Positions 8,050 through 15,743 of a stretch of DNA of 64,000 nucleotides are shown here, one piece after another (position 1 is the first letter of the stretch; each line of letters begins with the position of its first letter). The DNA is from Bacillota bacterium (GTDB taxonomy: Bacteria; Bacillota; Clostridia; Christensenellales; Aristaeellaceae), in contig JAEYOW010000052.1 in NCBI GenBank assembly GCA_023411375.1, forward strand, positions 1-64,000, in the 5' to 3' direction. A program made the translations under genes and the position numbers. The notes beneath the pieces are model-generated. The model searched no databases. It saw only the letters and a list, made by a program, of their open reading frames with translations, and was not told where the DNA came from.

Positions 8050-8421
8050 CTACCATTCGGCGCCCTCAAACGCGTTTGGCAGATGACAGACGCCCTCGCG
8101 CGTAACCAACGCAATATCAAAGCGCATCATTCGCGCCCGATGCTCGGGATGCTCGCCCAGCAGGCAGCGCGCGGTTTCAATGATACGTCTTCGTTTGACA
8201 GGGGTGACGGCGTATAGCGCGCTGGTTTCCCCGGCCTGTTCGCGGGTTTTTACCTCCACAAACACCAGCGTTTCACCCTCCAGCATCACAAGGTCGATTT
8301 CGCCAAAAGGGGAATGGTACCGCTGAAATAGCGGAACCATTCCCCTTCGGCGCAAATATTCACATGCGCGGTTTTCGCCCATAACGCCCTTGGCGTAGGC
8401 GCTCACACGCCGGTCAGTCAT
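8050..8421 (-). CDS. YraN family (UPF0102) endonuclease-like protein
   Basis: A 123-residue protein with the YraN signature: G-x-x-G-E-N-x-A-C-x-Y-L-R-R-x-G near the N-terminus, then G-E-I-D-L-V and V-F-V-E-V-K-T-R, the acidic/lysine core of a PD-(D/E)xK nuclease fold. The biochemical role of the family is not settled. ATG 8421 overlaps the end of glyA by 8 bp, so the two are co-transcribed; an ATG at 8436 would lie deeper within glyA. The gene converges on the ABC exporter operon. Confidence 0.9.
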   Translation of the reverse strand: MTDRRVSAYAKGVMGENRACEYLRRRGMVPLFQRYHSPFGEIDLVMLEGETLVFVEVKTREQAGETSALYAVTPVKRRRIIETARCLLGEHPEHRARMMRFDIALVTREGVCHLPNAFEGAEW

Positions 8422-9664
8422 TCGGGAAGCCCTCATACAGGGGGAAGCGCTTCATCATTTCCACAACCTCGGCCTTCACGCCCGGGCAGGCGGCTTCGCC
8501 GCCCGTAAGCACGCGCTTGATGAAGCCGGCAATCAGATCCATATCGCCTTCCGTCATGCCGCGCGTGGTTACGGCGGGGGTGCCGACGCGCACGCCGCTG
8601 GTGATGAACGGGCTGCGCTGCTCGCCGGGGATGGTGTTCTTATTGACGGTAATGTTGCACTCGCCCAGAAGCGCCTCCATCTCTTTACCGGTACGCTCGG
8701 TGTTGGTCAGGTCGATCAGGATGAGGTGGTTGTCAGTGCCGTCGGACACCATCATGATATCGTTTTTGCGGAATGCGTTTTCAAGCGCTTTCGCGTTTTT
8801 GATAATTTGCTCTTGGTACGCCTTGAAATCGGGCCGGAGCGCTTCCAGAAAGCACACGGCCTTTGCCGCGATTACATGCATCAGCGGGCCGCCTTGCGTG
8901 CCGGGGAAGATGGCCTTGTCGATAGCCTTCGCATATTCCTCCTTACACAGAATCAGGCCGCCGCGGGGGCCGCGAAGCGTTTTGTGCGTGGTGGTGGTTA
9001 CGAAGTCGGCATAGGGGACGGGACTCTCGTGCATGCCCGCCGCGACAAGGCCCGCGATGTGGGCCATATCCACCATCAAAAGCGCGCCCACCTCGTCGGC
9101 AATTTCGCGCAGGGGTGCGAACTGAATGGCGCGGGGATAGGCCGAGGCGCCGGCGACAATCATCTTGGGCTTATGCTCGCGGGCAAGCGCGCGCACGGTT
9201 TCATAGTTGATTCGGCCGGTCTGCTCGTCCACGCCGTAGGGAACAAAGTTGAAATACTTGCCGCTGATGTTGACAGGGCTGCCGTGCGTCAGGTGGCCGC
9301 CGTGGGACAGGTTCATGCCAAGCACCGTGTCGCCCGGCTCCAGCATGGCAAAATAAACGGCGGTGTTGGCTTGCGCGCCGCTGTGGGGCTGTACGTTGGC
9401 GTGCTCAGCGCCAAAGATAAGCTTGGCGCGGTCACGGGCCAGGTTTTCAGCTACGTCCACATACTGGCAGCCGCCATAATAACGCTTGGCGGGATAACCC
9501 TCGGCATATTTATTGGTAAGGGGGGAGCCCATGGCTTCCATGACCGCGGGCGAAACGAAGTTTTCCGACGCGATGAGCTCGATATGCTCGCGCTGGCGTT
9601 CTACCTCGTCAGCCATCGACTTGAAAAGTTCGGGATCGGTCTCCATGACATGCTTGTAATTCAT
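8414..9664 (-). CDS. glyA: Serine hydroxymethyltransferase
   Basis: Cytosolic PLP enzyme that converts serine plus tetrahydrofolate to glycine and 5,10-methylene-tetrahydrofolate, the main source of one-carbon units. The 416-residue length is standard. The PLP lysine lies in V-T-T-T-T-H-K-T-L-R-G-P-R-G-G (near residue 227), and the N-terminal I-E-L-I-A-S-E-N-F-V-S motif is present. It lies just downstream of the SRP RNA, possibly sharing its promoter by readthrough, and is coupled to yraN. Confidence 0.98.
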   Translation of the reverse strand: MNYKHVMETDPELFKSMADEVERQREHIELIASENFVSPAVMEAMGSPLTNKYAEGYPAKRYYGGCQYVDVAENLARDRAKLIFGAEHANVQPHSGAQANTAVYFAMLEPGDTVLGMNLSHGGHLTHGSPVNISGKYFNFVPYGVDEQTGRINYETVRALAREHKPKMIVAGASAYPRAIQFAPLREIADEVGALLMVDMAHIAGLVAAGMHESPVPYADFVTTTTHKTLRGPRGGLILCKEEYAKAIDKAIFPGTQGGPLMHVIAAKAVCFLEALRPDFKAYQEQIIKNAKALENAFRKNDIMMVSDGTDNHLILIDLTNTERTGKEMEALLGECNITVNKNTIPGEQRSPFITSGVRVGTPAVTTRGMTEGDMDLIAGFIKRVLTGGEAACPGVKAEVVEMMKRFPLYEGFPND

Positions 9665-9697
9665 CGTTGCTCCCCCTATGTTGTTTTCTTATGAAAA

Positions 9698-9825
9698 ACC
9701 GAGTGTACTCAGGCTGAGCGACCCCGCAGCACATTCCAAACCGCGCTTACTGCTGCTTCCTTCCGGACCTGACAGGGTTCACGCATTGAAATCGCACAGG
9801 ACTCAACCGTCATCATACACACGGC
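9698..9825 (-). ncRNA. ffs: Signal recognition particle RNA (4.5S type) with extended closing stem
   Basis: The minus strand carries the hallmark SRP domain IV: CCTGTCAGGTCCGGAAGG followed by AAGCAGCAG, with GTGAACCCTG before it (9732-9785). The classic core ends near 9712 and 9807, where GGTTGAG pairs with CTCAGCC. Beyond that, GCCGTGTGTA (9825-9816) pairs with TACACTCGGT (9707-9698) with one mismatch, directly followed by TTTTT. The 5' end of this stem falls at the predicted start of the promoter at 9832-9860, so the primary transcript is about 128-132 nt, longer than the usual small bacterial SRP RNA. It binds Ffh to target membrane proteins. Confidence 0.93.
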
Positions 9826-9831
9826 TTCTCT

Positions 9832-9860
9832 ATTTTACATGACGTTTTGAAAAAAGGCAA
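9832..9860 (-). promoter_or_regulatory. SigA-type promoter of the SRP RNA
   Basis: Minus-strand TTGCCT (9860-9855), 17-bp spacer, TAAAAT (9837-9832). The expected start, 7 nt downstream, is G9825, which is exactly the first base of the RNA's closing stem. Confidence 0.85.
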
Positions 9861-9946
9861 GTATTTCGTTCGTATTTCTTGCGGCGCGTGGCCGGCAAGA
9901 TTAATCGGTGCATTCGTTTGCTATAATCGTACAAGGAAAAGCTTAA

Positions 9947-10804
9947 TCAGCGCGGCTGAACTTTGTCCGCAGGCAAATAACAACGGATCGTTTCCTCGCG
10001 CGTGCTCTTTGTGTCGGATACCGTTGTGTTGAACTCTGCGAATACGTAGCCATTCTCTTCAAAAAAAACAGTGACATGGTTGCCTGCGGCGAGCGGGGCA
10101 GAATCGAAAAGATCATAGTCGAAGCCTGGGCCGAAGCTTGGCGTGATATCAACTGTAGTTGTAGCCGCATATCCCCTCCATTGCTTGGACGGCATTGAAG
10201 ATTCCAAATTGTACACCTTGCTTATGGGGAAATATAGCCTGCGATGCCCTACCGTTGAGTAGTCCATATCAACGAATACATAGCCATTCTCAGAAAACAA
10301 AGCGTAAAGCGACGTTATTTTATATGGCTTATACGCACCGCCGCCGCAATAGTCCTTTGAGGGCCCGAGACGCGACTGGATTCGGTCTTCTCCTTCTGCA
10401 TACATTGCAGCAGAGTATGCGTCAAAGCTCATGCTGGGCCAAGATTCCTCATTTGCCGTGGTTGCGGACGCGGAAGATACAGAATTTTCTTCGCCTAGGC
10501 TTATCGTAAAGGCGGTACTGGTCCAAGACGAACCATCCAGCGTATAATACACGGTCTCCGTTGCACTTTCGCCACAGGAAGAGAGCACCCATAACAATGT
10601 GCCGTCAGCGCGGCTTGCAATACTGCTTACGGTACTGATCACGTGAGACGGCGGCCCTACGGTGACTCCCATGACCGCGCTATCCGTCACGACAGTTGCC
10701 TGATTTCCCGACTCGCCTGCCGAAATAACATGATCGGCAGATAAAGATGCAATAGGTATGAACATCAAAACAGATACCAAAAACAGACCAATTATCTTTT
10801 TCAT
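9947..10804 (-). CDS. Secreted protein of unknown function with tandem SH3-like repeats
   Basis: A 285-residue protein that I do not recognise. It has a clear signal peptide (MKKIIGLFLV core, cleavage probably after L-S-A near residue 23). A Ser/Thr-rich stretch follows. Two related modules of about 70 residues contain E-N-G-Y-V-F-V-D-M-D-Y near residue 178 and E-N-G-Y-V-F-A-E-F-N near residue 251. Each module ends in a Y/L-F/P-P-x-S/D-K-V type strand, which fits bacterial SH3 folds. The start is supported by CTTGGAGAC 8-10 nt upstream. It is a single gene, lower in GC than its neighbours, so it may be acquired. A cell-wall or extracellular role is an inference. Confidence 0.65.
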   Translation of the reverse strand: MKKIIGLFLVSVLMFIPIASLSADHVISAGESGNQATVVTDSAVMGVTVGPPSHVISTVSSIASRADGTLLWVLSSCGESATETVYYTLDGSSWTSTAFTISLGEENSVSSASATTANEESWPSMSFDAYSAAMYAEGEDRIQSRLGPSKDYCGGGAYKPYKITSLYALFSENGYVFVDMDYSTVGHRRLYFPISKVYNLESSMPSKQWRGYAATTTVDITPSFGPGFDYDLFDSAPLAAGNHVTVFFEENGYVFAEFNTTVSDTKSTREETIRCYLPADKVQPR

Positions 10805-11002
10805 GTTTTTCAGTCTCCAAGTTTTTTTATGGGTTGATATCCCTTTGGATGATATACCATCGTGAATGCAACAAACGCGAACCCTCGCCGCCTTTTTCCC
10901 GCCGTATCGCCATCCGGTGTATACCCCTGCCCTAAGATTAACGCCTCTAGCCGCTCCGCCAACGCGTGATTTGGTTCAAAAATACGTTTGGTAGCCGTGT
11001 AG

Positions 11003-11021
11003 AAAACCTGAGCGTTTCAGG
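11003..11021 (-). terminator. Terminator after the FakA-middle-domain gene
   Basis: Minus strand CCTGA-AACGC-TCAGG followed by TTTTC. A short 5-bp stem, but correctly placed 30 bp past the stop. Confidence 0.6.
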
Positions 11022-11050
11022 CTTCCAATCAAGAAGGGGCGAACGTCCGC

Positions 11051-11302
11051 TCACCCCTGAAGGCCGTTCTCCTGGCGCTCCATGTTTTCAATAACCACAT
11101 CGTAAATGTCGCCCAGCGACGCGCAGTATTCGAGCACCTTCCAGGGCTCGTTGGTGTGAAAATGAATTTTAACCAGGTCCTCGTCGCCCACGGCGAGCAG
11201 GCAGTCGCCCTCAAAATGGGATGTAATGTACTCGTTGATGCCGTCCTCCGAAAGGTTCTGTCCCTCGATCAGCAGTTGGGTATCAAATTTGAATTCCAGC
11301 AT
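11051..11302 (-). CDS. Stand-alone FakA/YloV middle-domain protein (DAK-associated)
   Basis: An 83-residue protein from the ATG at 11302, which has GGAGGGG 10 nt upstream. It matches the middle domain of the fatty acid kinase FakA/YloV: F-D-T-Q-L-L-I-E-G at the start, L-L-A-V-G-D-E-D-L-V-K-I-H-F-H-T-N-E-P in the centre, and V-I-E-N-M-E-R-Q at the end. It has neither the kinase (DhaL) domain nor the C-terminal domain. The H-x-H pair that helps hold a metal in FakA is kept, but the partner Cys of the usual Y-C-T-E motif is Asp here. It has its own strong promoter and a terminator. Databases label such proteins kinase to dihydroxyacetone kinase, a name with no functional basis. Confidence 0.8.
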   Translation of the reverse strand: MLEFKFDTQLLIEGQNLSEDGINEYITSHFEGDCLLAVGDEDLVKIHFHTNEPWKVLEYCASLGDIYDVVIENMERQENGLQG

Positions 11303-11409
11303 GGTATATGCTCCCCTCCATTTTTTTTCGCGCATTTCCCGCGTGGGAGTACGTAAGAGAATGTTGGGACGGTAAAGCGACGAAGCGCCGCCGCCGTCTG
11401 TATTGGTAA

Positions 11410-11438
11410 ATGATAGCATTTCGCGTTCTTTCTGTCAA
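11410..11438 (-). promoter_or_regulatory. SigA-type promoter for the FakA-middle-domain gene
   Basis: Minus-strand TTGACA (11438-11433), 17-bp spacer, TATCAT (11415-11410). It gives a leader of about 100 nt before the ATG at 11302. The spacer contains one copy of the 14-bp direct repeat. Confidence 0.8.
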
Positions 11439-11495
11439 ACAGAACCATTCCATCGCTCAAAGAATACCATTTCGCGTTCTTGCTCATGCTAGCAT
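11417..11495. repeat. 14-bp direct repeat and palindrome between divergent genes
   Basis: CATTTCGCGTTCTT occurs at 11417-11430 and again at 11468-11481, 51 bp apart (about five helical turns). A perfect 10-bp palindrome, ATGCTAGCAT, follows at 11486-11495, just upstream of the molybdenum hydroxylase operon. The first repeat overlaps the promoter of the divergent gene. Spacing and placement suggest binding sites for a regulator of one or both genes; the regulator is unknown. Confidence 0.5.
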
Positions 11496-11523
11496 AGAAT
11501 ACCGACAGAAAGGACGAAAGCAT

Positions 11524-13869
11524 ATGAGCGTTGGACAAAGCGTGATGCGCAAGGAGGCCCGCGACAAGGTTACGGGCCGCGCACTCTATACGGCGGACAT
11601 TCTAAGGCCAGGCTCCCTATATGCCGGGCTTTTTACGTCCACCAGCGCGCATGCGTTGATAAGGAGCCTAAACGTCGAGCCCGCTCGGCGCGCAAAGGGA
11701 GTCAGAGCGGTCGTAACGGGGCGGGACGCGGCCGTGCTGAGCGGCGCGCTCATCATGGACAGGCCACCTATCGCAACGGACCGCGTTCGCTGCTATGGCG
11801 AAGTGGTAGCCGTCGTCGTCGCGCAGTCGGAGAGGGAGGCCGCCGCAGCAGCAGCGCTGATTGAGGTTGAGTATGAACCGCTGCCGGTCGTGGGCTCCGT
11901 CGCGGACGCGCTCGCGCCAAACGCTATGGTGATCCACGACGGCCTTGGCAGTTACGATACCGTTGCGGAGGATGTTTACCCGCAGCCTGGCACGAACGTC
12001 GCCTCAAGCTATCAAATCCGCAAAGGCGATATGAAGGCCGGCTGGAAGGCCGCCGCACATACCGCGCATAAGCGCTTTTCCTTGCCCGCCTCGGCCCACG
12101 CCTCCATGGAAACGCACGCCGCGCAGGCAGAGATTTTGCCCGACGGCCGCGTTCATATGATTACCGCGTCCCAGTCACCCTATCAGGTAAAGCAGCAGCT
12201 TGCAAAGCTGTTTTCGCTGGAAGAAGGCAAGGTGTGGGTGGAAACGCCGCTTGTCGGCGGCGGCTTTGGCGGCAAGTCGGCGGTACAGATTGAGCTGCTT
12301 GCCTACCTGGCCTCGCGTGCGGTGGGAGGCCGAAACGTCCGCCTTGTTTATACGCGTGAGGATGAGTTCACCACCGCGCCCTCGCGCCTCGCGCTGGAAG
12401 CGGAAATCAAGCTTGGCGCGACGGCGGATGGGTTGCTTTGCGCGGGGGAGATGACCTATTGGCTGGATGCGGGCGCGTATGCGGATATCGGCCCGTATAT
12501 GGCCAAAGCCATCGCCGTGGACTGCACGGGGCCTTATAACATCGAAAACCTTTCTGTGGACAGCCTTTGCGTGTATACCAACCATAACTATGCTACGGCC
12601 TTTCGCGGATTTGCGCACGAATCGCTGACGCTGTGCGTTGAGCGCACGCTGGACGGACTGGTTGAGCAGCTTGGCATGCGCCCATTGGATTTCCGCCGCA
12701 AAAACGCGCTTCGCCCGGGTCATTTTTCTCCTACTCAGGTGGAGCTTACCCCGTCCAACTTCGGAAACCTTGAGGCATGCGTCGATCAATTGTCGGTCAT
12801 GGCGGATGACGGCGGCGGGGATGATAAAGTTGATATCGGAGACGGCAAGGTACGCGCCAGGGGCTACGCTTGCCTTTGGAAAACGCCCAATCCGCCAGCG
12901 AATGCCTCCGCAGGGGCGACGCTTACGTTTAACTCGGACGGAAGCGTCAACCTGATCACAGGCGCGGTGGAGATGGGCTCCGGAGGGCAGACGGTGATCG
13001 CACAGATGCTGGCGGATAAGTTGCGCATGGGCTACGACCGCGTTCATGTAACCCTCGAGGTTGATACGCGCATCATGCCCGAATACTACAAGACGGTCGC
13101 CTCCATGAGCACCTATTTGGTGGGGCGTGCGGTTATGGCTGCGGCGGAGGACGTAGTACGCCAGCTCAAAGAAACGGCGGCCGTCGCGCTGCGCTGCCCG
13201 GAGGATGAGCTGGATTATGGGGAGGAACGCGTTTTTTGCAAGGCACAGCCAAAGTTTTCCATCGGTTATCAGGATCTTGCCTTTGGCCTTAGCTACCCGG
13301 ACGGCAATACGGTCGGGCGGCAGATCGTGGGACGAGGCGGCGCGGTGTTCAACCACCTGACGCCGCTGGCAACGGACAATGGTAAGGGCAAGACCGGTCC
13401 TGGATGGACGGTTGGAGCGCAGATGGTGGAGGTGGAATTTGACAGGCGGGAGTGCTCCTACCGCCTCATCCGCGCGGCGACGGTGATGGACGTGGGAAAG
13501 GCCGTCGATCCTTCGGCCTATGAAGGGCTTGTGCGCGGAGGCATGAGCATGGGCCTGTCCTTGGCGCGCGAAGAAACGCTTCATTACGGCCAGGCATGCG
13601 ACAGCCTGTCCACAAGCTTTCGCACCTACAAGCTTTTACACATTGGGCAGGAGCCGCGTTACCTCGTCGGCTTTGTGGAAACGCCGCAGCTTGACGCGCC
13701 GTTTGGCAACCGCGCATGCAGCGAGCACGGCATTATCGGTATGCCGGCGGCTCTGGCAAACGCCTTGTCGCGCGCCATGGGCAAAGAGGTGGATATGCTG
13801 CCCGCGACCAACGAAAGCCTGTGGCGGCTTGCACGGGAACAGACGTGCGCCGCCGGACAAAGGAGCTGA
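11524..13869 (+). CDS. Molybdenum hydroxylase large (molybdopterin-binding) subunit, xanthine dehydrogenase type
   Basis: A 781-residue catalytic subunit of the xanthine oxidase family. From the N-terminus: the a/b hammerhead domain (R-K-E-A-R-D-K-V-T-G-R-A-L-Y-T-A-D), then G-G-G-F-G-G-K near residue 245 at the Mo-pterin site, A-F-R-G-F-A-H-E, E-M-G-S-G-G-Q-T, and a C-terminal A-C-S-E-H-G-I-I-G-M-P whose Glu lines up with the catalytic base. ATG 11524 is chosen behind AGAAAGGACG; an in-frame start at 11410 would cross the intergenic control region. It heads the order large-FAD-FeS. Substrate could be xanthine, another purine or an N-heterocycle. No cofactor maturation gene is adjacent. Confidence 0.9.
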   Translation: MSVGQSVMRKEARDKVTGRALYTADILRPGSLYAGLFTSTSAHALIRSLNVEPARRAKGVRAVVTGRDAAVLSGALIMDRPPIATDRVRCYGEVVAVVVAQSEREAAAAAALIEVEYEPLPVVGSVADALAPNAMVIHDGLGSYDTVAEDVYPQPGTNVASSYQIRKGDMKAGWKAAAHTAHKRFSLPASAHASMETHAAQAEILPDGRVHMITASQSPYQVKQQLAKLFSLEEGKVWVETPLVGGGFGGKSAVQIELLAYLASRAVGGRNVRLVYTREDEFTTAPSRLALEAEIKLGATADGLLCAGEMTYWLDAGAYADIGPYMAKAIAVDCTGPYNIENLSVDSLCVYTNHNYATAFRGFAHESLTLCVERTLDGLVEQLGMRPLDFRRKNALRPGHFSPTQVELTPSNFGNLEACVDQLSVMADDGGGDDKVDIGDGKVRARGYACLWKTPNPPANASAGATLTFNSDGSVNLITGAVEMGSGGQTVIAQMLADKLRMGYDRVHVTLEVDTRIMPEYYKTVASMSTYLVGRAVMAAAEDVVRQLKETAAVALRCPEDELDYGEERVFCKAQPKFSIGYQDLAFGLSYPDGNTVGRQIVGRGGAVFNHLTPLATDNGKGKTGPGWTVGAQMVEVEFDRRECSYRLIRAATVMDVGKAVDPSAYEGLVRGGMSMGLSLAREETLHYGQACDSLSTSFRTYKLLHIGQEPRYLVGFVETPQLDAPFGNRACSEHGIIGMPAALANALSRAMGKEVDMLPATNESLWRLAREQTCAAGQRS

Positions 13870-13873
13870 TGAG

Positions 13874-14713
13874 ATGATCGCGCACCCGTTCGAATACTAC
13901 CGTCCGCATACGGCGCAGGAGGCGGCGCAGGCATATGGCGAAGTGAGGGACGCACGCGGCGAACCGCTCTATTACGGCGGCGGCACGGAGATAATCACCA
14001 TGGCGCGCATGTCGTCCATCCAGCCCGCTGCGGTTATCGACCTAAAGGGCATTCCCGAGCTGTCCACACTGCGCATGGACGCCGGCAAGCTGACCATCGG
14101 CGGTTGTGTGGCGCTGTCGGCGTTGCATGAAACCAACCTGTTTCCGCTGCTGGGCGCTGTAGCCTCGCGCATTGCGGACCATACCAACCAGGTACGCATT
14201 ACGCTGGGAGGCAACCTGGCGGGCACGGTCATTTACCGGGAGACTGCGCTGGCGCTGATGCTTGCGGACGCCACGCTGGTATTTTGCGGTCCGGGCGGCG
14301 AACGGCCTGTGCCCATAGCGCATGGCTTTTGCGAGCGCCTTTTGCGGGGCCAGGACGAGTACCTTGCGAGGGTAGTTGTAGACGCCAAGTTTCTTCATGC
14401 GCCCTGGGTGCATGTAAAAAAAGCGCCTGTGGAAAAAATCGGTTATCCGCTGGTAACGGTGGCTGCGATGAAGGTGGACGGGCGGCTTCGCCTCGCGGTT
14501 TCCGGTTTTTGCGGCTTTCCCTTTCGCGCGCCCGCTCCTATGGAGGCAACCATGAACGACAGAAGTCTAAGCGCGCGGGACCGTGCCGAACAAATGGCGG
14601 CGCAGGCCCCTGCGGATGTGCTTGCGGACGTTGGAGCGCAGGCGGATTATCGGATAAAGGTATTTATTGATACGGTGGAGGACGCCGTTGCGGCGCTGGA
14701 GATGGAGGCGTGA
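13874..14713 (+). CDS. Molybdenum hydroxylase FAD-binding subunit (XdhB/CoxM type)
   Basis: A 279-residue flavoprotein subunit that passes electrons from the FeS subunit to the final acceptor. It has the FAD-binding family pattern: P-F-E-Y-Y-R-P at the start, Y-Y-G-G-G-T-E-I near residue 35 for the FAD pyrophosphate, and I-T-L-G-G-N-L-A-G-T near residue 110. The C-terminal CO dehydrogenase flavoprotein domain is present. The start ATG lies 5 nt after the upstream stop. Confidence 0.92.
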   Translation: MIAHPFEYYRPHTAQEAAQAYGEVRDARGEPLYYGGGTEIITMARMSSIQPAAVIDLKGIPELSTLRMDAGKLTIGGCVALSALHETNLFPLLGAVASRIADHTNQVRITLGGNLAGTVIYRETALALMLADATLVFCGPGGERPVPIAHGFCERLLRGQDEYLARVVVDAKFLHAPWVHVKKAPVEKIGYPLVTVAAMKVDGRLRLAVSGFCGFPFRAPAPMEATMNDRSLSARDRAEQMAAQAPADVLADVGAQADYRIKVFIDTVEDAVAALEMEA

Positions 14714-14749
14714 AAGCATCCTGCTAAGCTTGAAAAGGAGGGGACTGGC

Positions 14750-15235
14750 GTGGAGCACTACGCGGGAAAGAGCCTGATCACCCTGAACGTAAATGGCGAG
14801 GAACGCGAGGCGGCCGTATGGCCATCGGACGTGCTGGTGGACGTGCTGCGCGAGCAGCTCGGATTGACAGGCGCCAAAATCGGCTGTAAAAATGGAGATT
14901 GCGGGGCTTGTACAGTCATAATGGACGGTTGGCCCGTCAAGAGCTGCCTGGTGCTCGCGGTGGAGGCCTGTGGGCATGAGGTCACGACGGTGGAAGGGCT
15001 TCAAAACGCGCCCATCCAGCAGGCGTTTGTGGATTGTCACGCGTTTCAGTGCGGCTATTGCACATCTGGCTTCTTAATGGTTTGTCACGCGCTTTCACAG
15101 CGCCACCCGGACGCTGACGAATGCACGGCGGAGGAATGGTTGGAATCCAACATCTGCCGCTGTACAAGCTATCAGGAAATCCGGGAGGCGCTGGAGCGTG
15201 TGCTGCCGAGCGCTGGAAAGCCCACGCGCATCTGA
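14750..15235 (+). CDS. Molybdenum hydroxylase [2Fe-2S] subunit (XdhC/CoxS type)
   Basis: A 161-residue protein with two [2Fe-2S] sites. The plant-ferredoxin cluster is at G-C-K-N-G-D-C-G-A-C plus a distal Cys (K-S-C). The second is in the four-helix domain at C-G-Y-C and C-R-C. It relays electrons from molybdopterin to FAD. It starts at a GTG behind AAAAGGAGGGG. It is the last gene of the trio; a weak hairpin follows before the cobalamin locus promoter. Confidence 0.94.
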   Translation: MEHYAGKSLITLNVNGEEREAAVWPSDVLVDVLREQLGLTGAKIGCKNGDCGACTVIMDGWPVKSCLVLAVEACGHEVTTVEGLQNAPIQQAFVDCHAFQCGYCTSGFLMVCHALSQRHPDADECTAEEWLESNICRCTSYQEIREALERVLPSAGKPTRI

Positions 15236-15236
15236 T

Positions 15237-15256
15237 GGACAAAGGTGTCCTATTTT
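15237..15256 (+). terminator. Weak terminator after the molybdenum hydroxylase operon
   Basis: GGACA-AAGG-TGTCC followed by TATTTT. Only five base pairs, overlapping the stop codon, so termination may be partial. Confidence 0.4.
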
Positions 15257-15303
15257 GAATTGGAAAATATAAAAATACGCATAGAAACTGCAAAAAATGA
15301 CGA

Positions 15304-15332
15304 TTGACGAACGCAATTAGGTGAATTATAAT
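15304..15332 (+). promoter_or_regulatory. Strong SigA-type promoter of the B12 locus
   Basis: TTGACG (15304-15309), 17-bp spacer, consensus TATAAT (15327-15332). The start near 15339 lies 12 nt before the riboswitch P1 stem. Confidence 0.93.
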
Positions 15333-15350
15333 ACAGATAATTGAATAGAT

Positions 15351-15533
15351 GGGTATTCAGTGCCAGATAGGTTGAAAAAACCTGGTCTGGTTAAAAGGGA
15401 ATCAGGTGAAAGTCCTGAGCGATCCGGTCACTGTGAGCGGGGAGACAGGCCGTATGAATCCATTGTGCTAAGAGCATGAGAAGGAACGGCCGGCATCCAT
15501 GATCCGCAAGTCAGGAAACCTGCTGAAATATCC
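15351..15533 (+). promoter_or_regulatory. Cobalamin riboswitch
   Basis: Conserved core elements are present in order: AAAAGGGAATCAGGTGAAAG near 15393, CCTGAGCGATCCGGTCACTG, and CCGCAAGTCAGGAAACCTGC near 15504. The P1 stem is visible as GGGTATT (15351-15357) pairing with AATATCC (15527-15533). Adenosylcobalamin or a related corrinoid bound here shuts off the downstream genes. A terminator hairpin 70 nt downstream makes transcriptional attenuation the likely mechanism. Confidence 0.97.
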
Positions 15534-15602
15534 GGTGCACAGCTTCCGAAGAAAGCGGGTTGCCCTGATGAGCCATATATGGCTTTGTTTCAGTGCATAT
15601 AT

Positions 15603-15641
15603 AGGCGTTCGCTTTTCGGGAGAAAGGCGAACGCCTTTTTT
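15603..15641 (+). terminator. Riboswitch-controlled terminator
   Basis: AGGCGTTCGC (15603-15612) pairs with GCGAACGCCT (15627-15636), then TTTTTT. It lies between the riboswitch and the first gene and is the expected expression platform. Confidence 0.93.
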
Positions 15642-15743
15642 CCATATTCCGAAAGGCTGTGATGCGGCAACCCGGCCGTGTAACGGGTCCGTCGCTTTCA
15701 TAGATAATGGGCGAAAAGCCCGGAAAAGGCAGGGGAATCCATT

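Noticed and set aside
8726..9694. Plus-strand open frame of 322 codons opposite glyA
   Set aside because: glyA motifs are all on the minus strand; this frame has no homology pattern.
9878..9899. Hairpin CTTGCGGCGCGTGGCCGGCAAG between the secreted protein gene and the SRP RNA
   Set aside because: The stem is interrupted and lacks a T-run on either strand, so I do not call it a terminator.
9847..10032. Small plus-strand open frame after the SRP RNA promoter
   Set aside because: It overlaps the promoter on the other strand and the end of the secreted protein gene, and has no start signal.
12175..13584. Minus-strand open frame of 469 codons opposite the molybdenum hydroxylase large subunit
   Set aside because: It is antisense to a strongly conserved coding sequence, with Arg/His-rich composition and no recognisable motif.
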